From Periplaneta americana (lineage: Eukaryota; Arthropoda; Insecta; Blattodea; Blattidae): 64,000 nucleotides of DNA. A program made the translations under genes and the position numbers. The notes under the pieces were generated by a model that saw only the letters and a list, made by a program, of their open reading frames with translations, had not been told where the DNA came from and ran no database searches. Where the stretch lies: positions 9,356,001-9,420,000 of the forward strand of contig NC_091123.1 in NCBI RefSeq assembly GCF_040183065.1, read 5' to 3'. Position 1 is the stretch's first letter. The number at the start of each line of letters is the position of its first letter. Positions 55,344 through 64,000 of this stretch are shown here, in pieces.

Positions 55344-57300
55344 GTGAGTCTCTGTGAATGTTCCAAGTGTTGTGGTCAGCTGACCAAAGCCAGGTCCTGC
55401 CTACTACCACCACTGTTTACATCTACAAACTCACGGGACTTTGCTGAATTAAAACTTACATATACGATGTTACATTAATGACTACATAATTTTTAGCAGG
55501 TTGTTATGGCCTGCTCATTCTAACATCATGTGACTTTTATGTCTGGAGAACGCTGAAAAATAAACTGATGTGTGTGAATAACAGTTTCTTACGATGATGT
55601 GAATTATGTTTACACAAGATAGGTAACACTTTCAGCAGTTACTGTGAGGAGGGTGAGTACCGAATGCTATAAAAAAAAAAAAAAACATCACCAATGGCAA
55701 AACATATATTTCAGGTGCAGCAAAATACTACAAAATTTCGCTACTTGCAACTTGTGACAACTTTTAATGCATGTGAAAAGGAAAAAATTTATAATAGAGA
55801 ACTGAATTCATTTGGTAATAAGTGCTTTAGAATTAGACTATATTAAATTACCTATTTCTGTCTTTATATTCCCCGCATTTATTAATCACCCCCATTTATG
55901 TACGGATAGTAATATTTCATTATATTAAAATTAAGTTAAATATTTCGTTTGACCTATGCTTTTACATTTACGTTGAAAATTAATTCATTATATCACATTC
56001 ATTTGTTTTCCCTTTATGTTTTATAATGGCTGGCTGGATTCGAAACAATAATTGTATTTTAAACATATCATAATTTTATTCATCCAAGACTTAATGTAAT
56101 TAATGACGTCATTGTATTAACAGAAAGTATGATGAGATTTATTGAATGTCAAGTACATAAACACTTTATGTTAAAAAATAAAATGCTCTTGGTGTACTGC
56201 AAAATGGCCAGAAACAGAGTAGAATTGTTATTTCTTAAAAGATGCTCTAATAACACGAAGCTATAACCTAACAATATCAATGTCAGAAACAATGGCACTG
56301 TGACGCGACATAAAAGATACAAAACAATTATACACAAATATATAAAAGAGGTGGAGAAGAGTTTGAATTATTTTGGGATCGTAGCTAACGAAAAAGACAT
56401 GCTACGGCACGAATCAGAGTCACATGATTATCTCAGTCTAGTCATGGCCATCATGGAAATCGCTTAATATAAATACATGTTCAATGTTCTAAAAAACAAA
56501 GCAATTGCTATATTAAACTGATGTTATATGTTATATATAAATAAACTTGTTCAATGTTGGCCATGTTATGACTAAGTATGTGACGTAGCACCGTAGCATC
56601 TCTTTCTCATTAGTCACGTTTGGGATGCATGATAGCATGTGTGGGAAATCCTAATACGGAATATAAATTAAAATAATTCCAACAAAAAAATATGTGGAAT
56701 TATAAGAAAACGCTTGAAGAAGTCAGAGTCGGAGTAGGCACACAATTAAAATTCTATAAAAACGATTGGCTGTTCCAGTTTAGAGCACAGCTCTGAATCA
56801 TGAACATTAATACAAATAAATAAGAGGAAAAGAGAATCTCCAAGAATTCGATTCCTGAGGACAATGAAAGAGAAGTGAAGATAATAGGAAATGACTCGGA
56901 TCCTTGATAGACGTAATTATTAAAGATAGTAATTAAGATGTTTTATTATGAACCAAATGGAAAAAGAAATACCGTCGAACTTGGTTATAGCGTCATCAAA
57001 GGGACTAATAAAGTGATGTCGCAATAAACAAGTGTCACTATAACAAAAAATAAATAAATAAAGTAAATAAAATTCAAAGGCGAAATACATTAACAATGTT
57101 ACATATTTTGTCTGCCTGTACACAGATATTATTTAATTTATAATTTTTATAGGCCTACAGCAGTACAACTTTTTAAATACCTCAATACCATTCTTCTTTT
57201 TATTACTTTTAAAATAATAAAATACTGTACTGGACTGTAGAAAAAAATTAAATATGGAGTGAAATACTAGTATATGTACAGTTCATTAAAATACTACAGT
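55344..57300. other. Intergenic sequence between CLASRP and RECQL, no gene seen
   Basis: AT-rich. Around 56965-57060 a fragment (TTGGTTATAGCGTCATC, GTCACTATAAC) looks like a pogo-like end. Nothing else recognised. Confidence 0.45.
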
Positions 57301-57329
57301 GGGTACTCAGAATTAAGAATGTACAGTCA

Positions 57330-58040
57330 CCCAAAAAAGGAATGAGATGACTCTTTGTCGTCGAAAGTTAAAGTTCTACAGCACGGTTCACGTGATATCG
57401 ACGTAGCAGGAAGACATCTGGCTGTGCATGCGTAGGCCTATTTTCATCCTACTCCAAAGTACACACCAGTAAAAAATGTTATCAGTTGTCTATTTCTGGT
57501 ATAGGTCTCTTTTTACGTCCTTGATCGTTTACTTTTTATGAAAGTTTGAAATATACCATGTAACACGAAAGTCATTCGCCAAAGTGGAAGAACAATATGA
57601 ATTTTGAAATGACAAATGTAGACTCAGGACTCTGTAAAACTCTATTTCAACATTATTGAGACAAAAAAAATTTGTTGATATAGACTAAAAATTAAACCCA
57701 CTCTCTTCTGCACAATACAGAAAAGACTTAGCGGCTGAGCTATTGAGAACAACACGGAAACTTTTATTTCTGTATGGAGTGTCGATCTCGTCATGAAGGT
57801 TCAAATATCAATTTAACTACACAATTTATGTATACATTTATATATTATCTAAGTCATATTACTATATTTTTTACAGGTTTTGAAGTGAATTTCGAAACGA
57901 TCCTAGCAACAAACCAAATAGCTTGAATTTAAGTAACTCAATATTCGTTATCTTGTGTATCAGTGCTCTGGTCTCCGATCATGCGCAGTGTCTTACATCT
58001 GAGACTTAGGAATATTCCATCGTCTCATTCCTTTTTTGGG
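57330..58040. mobile_element. TIR element with CCCAAAAAAGG ends, 711 bp
   Basis: The left end CCCAAAAAAGGAATGAGATG and the right end (complemented) CCCAAAAAAGGAATGAGACG are inverted over about 20 bp. No transposase and no certain target duplication. Confidence 0.75.
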
Positions 58041-58489
58041 GAACTATGTATTGAAGAAATCAGTTATTTTTTTCTGTTTCTGTTTTGCAAAATACTGCAT
58101 CTATAAGTTACTCTCAATTTTTCATTATCCAAACCAAATTCAAGGCACACATCAGCATTCCTTTTACCAATTTGGTTTCATAACATCAACTTTATCTTCC
58201 ACACTTAAAACTTTTCCTTCCTTTCCTCCTTGCTCCATGATACTGTCACACCTGTTTGGAAACTGAACGTCTTTCTCTCGTGGAAATAGTTAATTTAATT
58301 CACAAAATTGAAAACAAATCCAAATGTGAAGATATCCGAAATAGCAAAAAGAAGACTTGATTGGCACCCAGCTTCCCATTAAAGCTTTCCAGTTTTTTGT
58401 ACAGTATCATTAATAATTTAATTATTGTAACTTTTTTGAAAGTAAGTTGAATTTTTCCGAAAGTATTCAAAATTGTTAAACAAAAATAG

Positions 58490-58577
58490 CAAACCCCTAT
58501 TTAGTGTAAACCCCCATTTAAGGTTAATTATTCTTTGTCCCCAGAAAAACGTTAACTAGGGATTCTACTGTATATTT
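58490..58577. repeat. pogo-like right-end fragment
   Basis: AACCCCCATTTAAGGTTAAT and GGGATTCTACTGTA resemble the CAGTAGAA-type ends at 29213 and 30653. It lies just after the RECQL stop, probably in or past its 3' UTR. Confidence 0.45.
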
Positions 58578-58668
58578 GAATCTTCATTTGTCTGCAGAAA
58601 GAACATAATTTCTGACAAATTAAGAACTAGAACAATCTTTAAATTGTCTTCACTGCACACGCAAAAGT

Positions 58669-59258
58669 TCAGTCTGAATCACTATCAAGTACAATGGCTT
58701 TCCTTTTTTGTGAGGCACTATTCCTTGCATCACCACTAACTTGGAAGTCATCATCGGATCCTGAACTCAGATCTACTACCGCAGGCTTCTTTTCTTCACC
58801 TACACACATTTTAGAGTCCTTTCTCTTATCACTGTCTCTGCTAGGTACACAATTGGAACTGAAATGTTTGTGAACAGCACCTTTGGAATTACTACTTCTA
58901 TCAGTCTTTTTGTCTATTGATCCCTTTGCATTTTCACCTTTTGAAATTAATTTTCCAGAATCAGATACCTTCTTTACTTTCTCAGTATTTGAATTTTTAG
59001 TAACTTCAACTTTTGAAGTTGAATTCTTGTCACTATGTGTTGTCATTTCGGACTTCGAAGATGGGGTTGAACTCTTGTTCTTATGCGTTGATGAAGTCCC
59101 ATCAACTTTTAAAGATGGAGTAGATTCTTTGTTGCTATGTCCTGATGAAGGTTTCTCTGTTGTTTTGTTGTTCTGTACAGATGAAGGAGTCAAACTTTTC
59201 CCACTAAAATACATTATAATTTTATGATTATCAGACATGGCTGCAGATGCTTTGGGAC
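58669..59258 (-). CDS. RECQL: RECQL terminal exon: S/K/T-rich tail
   Basis: Acceptor TTCATTTCAG. It begins PKASAAMSDNHKIIMYFSGK, which still aligns to RECQ1 (GPKA-N-HAI-M). After that come about 170 low-complexity residues rich in S, T and K and the end KRKAIVLDSDSD. The sequence has no stop or frameshift. The tail is probably disordered and carries basic stretches that could be nuclear localisation signals. Confidence 0.9.
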
Positions 59259-62200
59259 CTGAAATGAACGTAAAGTTATAATATTTAATTATTTTGTGTT
59301 TAATTGATAACTAATTACCATTCAGAAATATTTTTTTTTTATCCAATGCCACCAGGTTGTCTTTTCGACACCATTCAGAAATATAAATAATATCTTTTAA
59401 TGCTTACCTCTCTTTAAGTAACTGATTGTGCTATATGGAGTGAAGTGAAAGTCCTCTTGCAAGTATCCCTTTATCAGCAGATAACCAACAATGGATTCTC
59501 CAGTCTCTCGAGAAAATTTCGGCACTGGGATAGACTGGACACGTAAATTTGATGCGCCTTTACTATACCAAGCATCAAGCAATTTCTGTGCTGTAATCAC
59601 AAAACACCACCAAAATCAATGAAAATCATTTCACATTTCAATCAATGTTTTGTTTCTTTGTTTTTTCCAGGACCTGTCTGCTATTCAGTTCCAGGGACAT
59701 TGCCGTCTATTGGCTTACTGAGTATGTTCTCATATTTTTTTATTTTTTGCACCTGCTTTGTCCACCAGAGGCTAGTGCCATGCATTTCAAGCGCTACGTT
59801 CAGTTCAAATATGTTATAACTGGAACTTGGAAAATTCAAGTGGCCGAAATTTTGTTTCTGGATCTGCACAAGTTATTAGAAATATTATAAATTGAAAAAC
59901 ACAAGAATAAAAAAAAAACACGTTATGTCTTGTTTTAGTTTCATAAACCAGTCAAAAACATTCAGAATTTATGACAAAGTTCATAAAGTAATAAACTGAC
60001 CTGTAAGTTTGGTATCACTTCCAGCAGCATTTGAAATCAATCTATACATTGCTCGACAATATGAGGTTATGTCCACTTCTTTTCTTTCCTTTGGTTTCCG
60101 ACAATGGTCACACATTGCACTGCAATCTTTGTTATCCCATGCTTCGTCAAAATGTGATGCTATGATGTCACGTCTGCACCTGCACAAATAAAGATATATT
60201 ATGCATATAACAAGATACCAAGATTAGTTAAAGTTACATAATATTTTATAACTATACTGTGCAACATACAAAATTAGCTTTTTTTTTTTTTTTTTGCTGC
60301 TAAAATCGAAGGAAAATATTTTATGAATGTATTTTTGTAAATTATATGATTATATCTTCTGATCAGAACATAGTACGAAATGGAAATGTAACAATTGAAA
60401 ATTTATCCTTTGAAGAGGTGGAAAAATTCAAATATCTTGGAACAACAGTAACAAAAATATAAATGACACTCGAGAGGAAATTAAATGCAGAATAAATATG
60501 GGAAATGTCTGCTATTATTCGGTAAGAAGCTTTTGTCATCTAGTCTGCTTTCAAAAAAACTGAAAGTTAGAATTTATAAAACAGTTACATTACCAGTTGT
60601 TCTATATGGTTGTGAAACTTGGACTCTCACTTTGAGAGAGGAACATAGGTTAAATGTATTCGAGAATAAGGTGCTTAGGAAAATATTTGAGGCTAAGAGG
60701 GATGAAGTTACAGGAGAATGAAGAAAGTTACACAACACAGAACTGCAAGCTTGTATTTTTCACCTGACACAATTAGGAACATTAAATCCAGATGTTTGAG
60801 ATGGGCAGGGCATGTAGCATGTATGGATGAATGCACAAATACGTATAGTGTTAGTTGGGAGACCTGAGGGAAAAAGACCTTTGGGAAGGCCGAGACGTAG
60901 ATATGTATGTATTTATTTACACTGCAAGTGGGCAAGCACCCAGTGGCAGTGGTATATACAATATTAACAATACACAATAAAATGATAACCAATACATAAT
61001 AAAATTTACAATATACAATACAATTTTACACACAATACAATAATAATACATAATACAATTTAACACAATAATAATAAAACATAAAATAAAATACCTCATT
61101 TTACAATACAACCTACATAATTATCTATAGGTCCTACATAAGTTTCAATAGTCTTTCACTTTACTCTCATCTCATTCCCTGTAGTGGCACTATGACGCAT
61201 TTCACTGACACTTTAGCACACATTTCACTGACACTATAGAACACATTTCATTGACGCTATAAATTATCACTGATCGGAACTGTTCACTGCACTGTAAAAC
61301 CATAACTTCACTGACTCACCTCGCTTCACTGATACAACAGTTCAAATAAGTCAAATAATTACACCCTTATGCATACTTATAAACAGAACTACATTTAAAC
61401 TAAACATTTCTAGTCTAAGGCCCTCTTACACGCTAGTTTTAAATAATTTACAATTCAAACCAAGGAAGTAAACTCGTCAGCCTAGATAAATACATGTCAC
61501 CTTAAAAAAATTAAATGTTGAATGTCACCTTAATTTTAATTTTCACTTTATATACAACTTTTTAAATTATTCTTGAATCTCCTTAAGGAAGGACAGCCCT
61601 CAAAGACCGCTGCAGGTAGGTCATTCCAATCATTTATAGTTCTATTTAAAAATGAGAATTTACCTACATCCGTTTTCTGTTTCCTACATTTGATTTTAAA
61701 ATCATGATCGTTCCTACCATAGTACGTTGGCTTTTCTAACCGAGCCGTTATGTCTACCCATGCTTTCTGACCTAGATGTGCTCTATACAATGATGTTATT
61801 CTAGTTTTCCTACGTCTGTTTTCCAAAGTTTCCCATTTAAGTTCTTTTATCGTATCGTTTCCATCTTCTCTTTTACCTTTAACAAATTTAGCTGCCCTAT
61901 ACTGGATTCTTTCTAAGGAATTTATCTGGTATATTCTATAGGGATCCCAACATGTAGTTCCGTATTCCATTAACGGTCGCACTAATGTTAGATATGCTAT
62001 TTCCCTCGATTTGGGGCTAGCCTTTCTCAAGATTCTCATAATAAAGTGAAGTGCCCTCCACGCTTTACCCGTAACATTATCAACATGCTCTCCCCAAGAA
62101 AGTTTGGAGTTTAAATACACTCCTAGGTATTTACAACATTGTTCTTGCGGAATTACAACACCACTGAATTCGTAATTAAGACTAGTTTCCTCTCGGGTTT

Positions 62201-63801
62201 TACAAAATGTTATAGATTTACTTTTAGAACCATTTATTTTCATCCTTTGCATTAACGCCCAGTTATAAATTTTATTCAAGTCTGTTTGAATAGCATCTAC
62301 ATCTGAATTATTTCTAATCTTTCTATAGATAATGCAGTCGTCTGCAAATAGCCTCATATTTGATGTAATATTCTGGCATAGGTCATTTACGTATATTATA
62401 AAGAGTAATGGACCCAGAACGCTGCCCTGTGGCACCCCTGAACTTATATTTCCAATTTCCGATATTTCATGACCTACTCTAACTCTCTGGGTTCTACCGT
62501 TTAAGAATTCTTGGATCCATAGCACCACTCTTTTATCTATTCCTAGCCTACTTAACTTATCTATTAATATGTCATGTAGTACCAAATCAAATGCTTTCGA
62601 AAAATCAATCACAACTGCATCAATTCTTCCGCCTCTATCTACCTCTTCAGCTAGATCCTGAACCAGCGACGTAATTTGACTATCACATGAGAAGCCTTCC
62701 CTAAAACCATGCTGGCGGTTGTAAAACCAGTCTTTCGCATTTAGAACATGACGAATATAATCCGATATCAAATGCTCCATGACTTTACATACGACAGATG
62801 TAAGGCTAATCGGTCTGTAGTTTCCGACATCTAATTTATTTCCACCTTTATGTATGGGTACCACTATAGCTGATTTCCAGTCACATGGAATAGCTGCATT
62901 GTTTATGGAAACATGAAATATACGCATTAAGTATGGAATTATGGCCTCGGAACCTAATTTAAGAGGATAACATTACAATGGATATGAGGGAGTTGGGATA
63001 TGATGGTAGGGACTGAATTAATCTTGCTCAGACAGTGCTGACGGGCTTAAGTGAGGGTGGCAATGAACCTTTGGGTTCTCTAAAAGCCATTTGTAAGTAT
63101 TTTTGTAAACAAATAAACTAATTCATCACACATGATGCATTTTTAGTCATATTATTAGGGATTTATAAGTGTAGCTTTCTTTGAAGTCTATTGCATGACA
63201 TTTTTTAACTCTGTTTACTGTTTTGTCTATCATAAGGTCTTTTTGTTCTCATAAAACAATGCTCTACTCCTGTTCCCCTGTGGGAATGCTGCACCATAGG
63301 CTTTAGTACGACCATATGGAAATGCCTTTTTTATTTTGCATCCCTTACTACACTGTACCATAGGAGTAACTCAGGCACGTTTGCCTGCTGATCTGAAGTT
63401 GCACTCAGACATGTGTTTGGGCTGATTATCTGATTTGTATTTTCCGAGGTTTTCTCGATTGTAAAGCGAATTTCAGGTAATCTCATAGCGAATCCTCGGC
63501 CTCAGCTCGTCAAATACCATCGCACTATCACCCATTCCATTGATGCTAAATAACCTAGTAGTTGATACAGCATCATTAAATAACAGACTAAAAAAAAAGT
63601 ACTACACCCTTGCATCTTACTACAAATGCCATAAATATCAACGAACCTGTTTGTATCCAAGCAATAGTCAACCATACTGTATAAATTCTGAAGACCAGTT
63701 TGCTGTGTGAATACCATGGAGCTTAGCTTGAAAACATCTGCCAATCGATACAACAAGATGCATTCAGCACGTTTGTTATCTCGACCTGCACGTCCACTTT
63801 C
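58669..63801 (-). CDS. RECQL: RecQ1-type ATP-dependent DNA helicase (RECQL), last four exons, 5' partial
   Basis: RECQL is a 3'-5' RecQ-family DNA helicase acting in the nucleus at replication forks. The coding sequence joins, in transcript order, 63647-63801, 60001-60179, 59408-59590 and 58669-59258 (368 residues to TGA). Seen: ESGRAGRDNKRAECILLY, the helicase motif VI region with its arginine finger context, then zinc-binding cysteines (CRRDII..FDEAW, CSAMCDHC), then a winged-helix region (KLLDAWYSKGASNLRVQSIP, SIVGYLLIKGYLQEDFHFT, TISYLKRGPKA). All of it aligns closely to human RECQ1. The C-terminal tail is about 170 residues, longer than the roughly 70 of human RECQ1. It is rich in S, K and T and ends KRKAIVLDSDSD. 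Motifs I-V must lie upstream of the window. Junctions are GT-AG and in phase. Confidence 0.95.
59408..59590 (-). CDS. RECQL: RECQL exon: winged helix
   Basis: Acceptor GATTACAG, donor GTAAGC. It encodes QKLLDAWYSKGASNLRVQSI, SIVGYLLIKGYLQEDFHFTP and STISYLKRG, aligned to the RECQ1 winged-helix domain. Confidence 0.95.
60001..60179 (-). CDS. RECQL: RECQL exon: zinc-binding region
   Basis: Acceptor TTGTGCAG, donor GTCAGT. It encodes CRRDIIASHFDEAWDNKDCS, AMCDHCRKPKERKEVDITSY and SNAAGSDTKLT. Four cysteines (CRRD, DCS, MCDHC) match the RecQ-C-terminal zinc ligands. Confidence 0.95.
60903..62962 (-). mobile_element. jockey/CR1-like LINE inserted into LINE copy 5
   Basis: A 2.06-kb 5'-truncated non-LTR retrotransposon on the minus strand. 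Its 3' end, at the left, has an AT/AC-rich untranslated region and a TAAATACATACATA tail. The 5' break is inside ORF2 (KLGSEAIIPYL). No clear target duplication was found. Confidence 0.88.
61548..62962 (-). CDS. LINE reverse transcriptase ORF2, 5' truncated, open
   Basis: The frame is open from the truncation at 62962 to the stop near 61548, about 470 residues; the first in-frame ATG is at 62927. The reverse transcriptase motifs come in order: VGNYRPISLTSVVCK, then VIDFSKAFDLVLHD (first catalytic Asp), GVPQGSVLGPLLFIIYVNDL, RLFADDCIIYRK (FADD catalytic centre), then a CCKYLGVYLNSKLSW block. C-terminal WNDLPAAV and LRRFKNNL follow. These are typical of jockey/CR1-clade non-LTR elements. The endonuclease domain is lost, so it cannot move by itself. 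The lack of stops suggests a young insertion. Confidence 0.9.
63110..63646. other. RECQL intron sequence, no feature seen
   Basis: AT-rich intron between LINE copy 5 and the motif VI exon. The splice donor GTTCGT lies at its right edge. Confidence 0.45.
63647..63801 (-). CDS. RECQL: RECQL exon: helicase motif VI
   Basis: Acceptor TTTGCAG, donor GTTCGT. It encodes ESGRAGRDNKRAECILLYRL, then VFKLSSMVFTQQTGLQNLYS and DYCLDTNR. The GRAGRD motif carries residues used in ATP hydrolysis. The Q that normally precedes ESGRAGRD would come from the previous exon. Confidence 0.94.
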
Positions 63802-64000
63802 CTGCAAATGAAAATAATGATAAAATAACAGAATAATCTAGATGTATCAGATTGGGTTGTATTATTGTTAACCCAGTTCGCAAAGCAGGCAACATATTTG
63901 CAACAAAGACCTCTTCAAGTGATATCTCTATCCAGTGCCTTTGCTTTAGGAAACTCTCATTTTACAAACCTATGGATCAACAGTTGGCTCTCTTCTGACA
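63802..64000 (-). other. RECQL upstream intron, cut by the window
   Basis: The acceptor of the motif VI exon is at 63802-63803. I see no further helicase exon before the window ends. Confidence 0.5.

Larger units (their letters stand above)
60370..63105 (+). pseudogene. LINE 3' copy 5 (TAAG-tail family), split in two
   Basis: The left part (60370-60902) encodes [40 protein letters not shown] and KRDEVTGE, then frameshifts. The right part (62963-63105) resumes with GAGGATAACATTACAATGG and ends CATTTGTAAGTA. The break falls inside the RRWEDN codons, where a second LINE was inserted. Confidence 0.85.

Noticed and set aside
58883-59227. 114-codon plus-strand open frame
   Set aside because: It is the antisense shadow of the low-complexity RECQL terminal exon.

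Overview
This is a eukaryotic window, almost certainly an insect and most likely a cockroach or close relative (Blattodea). It is AT-rich. It holds three conserved genes split into short exons (43 to 590 bp) by introns of up to about 5.7 kb, with canonical splice sites, AATAAA polyadenylation signals, tRNA-derived SINEs, LINE 3' fragments and many cut-and-paste transposons. The order is inferred from the style of the repeats, mainly a LINE whose 3' end is a TAAG-type tail. The species cannot be proven from the window. There are no prokaryotic features.

Layout: (1) 1-16,560, plus strand: the 3' two thirds of RPA1, the large subunit of replication protein A. Nine exons cover the linker, DNA-binding domains A, B and C with the zinc ribbon, and the C-terminal helix. 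The 5' exons lie left of the window. (2) About 16,520-52,400, minus strand: a complete CLASRP (SWAP2/SFRS16-type SR-like splicing regulator) in about 17 exons, with the start codon at 52,378. (3) 58,669 to beyond 63,801, minus strand: the last four exons of a RecQ1-type helicase (RECQL), from the motif VI region to the stop codon. RPA1 and CLASRP converge tail to tail, and their polyadenylation signals lie 15 bp apart on opposite strands.

Almost everything else is repeats. RPA1 intron 2 holds a nest: an outer terminal-inverted-repeat (TIR) element, a PIF/Harbinger element with a TAA target duplication, a decayed DDE transposase and a decayed MADF/BESS gene, and inside that a SINE, a LINE fragment and a foldback MITE. 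Other introns hold a Helitron, a nearly intact mariner with one premature stop, several pogo/Tigger-like elements (one carrying a SINE with a 14-bp target duplication), a group of elements with related ends and no assigned family, foldback MITEs, and five copies of one LINE family. One of those copies is split by a younger jockey/CR1-like LINE whose reverse transcriptase reading frame is still open.

A 1.5-kb (AC)n microsatellite occupies 53,835-55,343 between CLASRP and RECQL. The host genes act in ssDNA binding, DNA unwinding and splicing, but they do not form an operon-like unit. I found no convincing new multi-gene system. The notable material is the nested transposon structure, the overlapping 3' ends and the very long AC tract.
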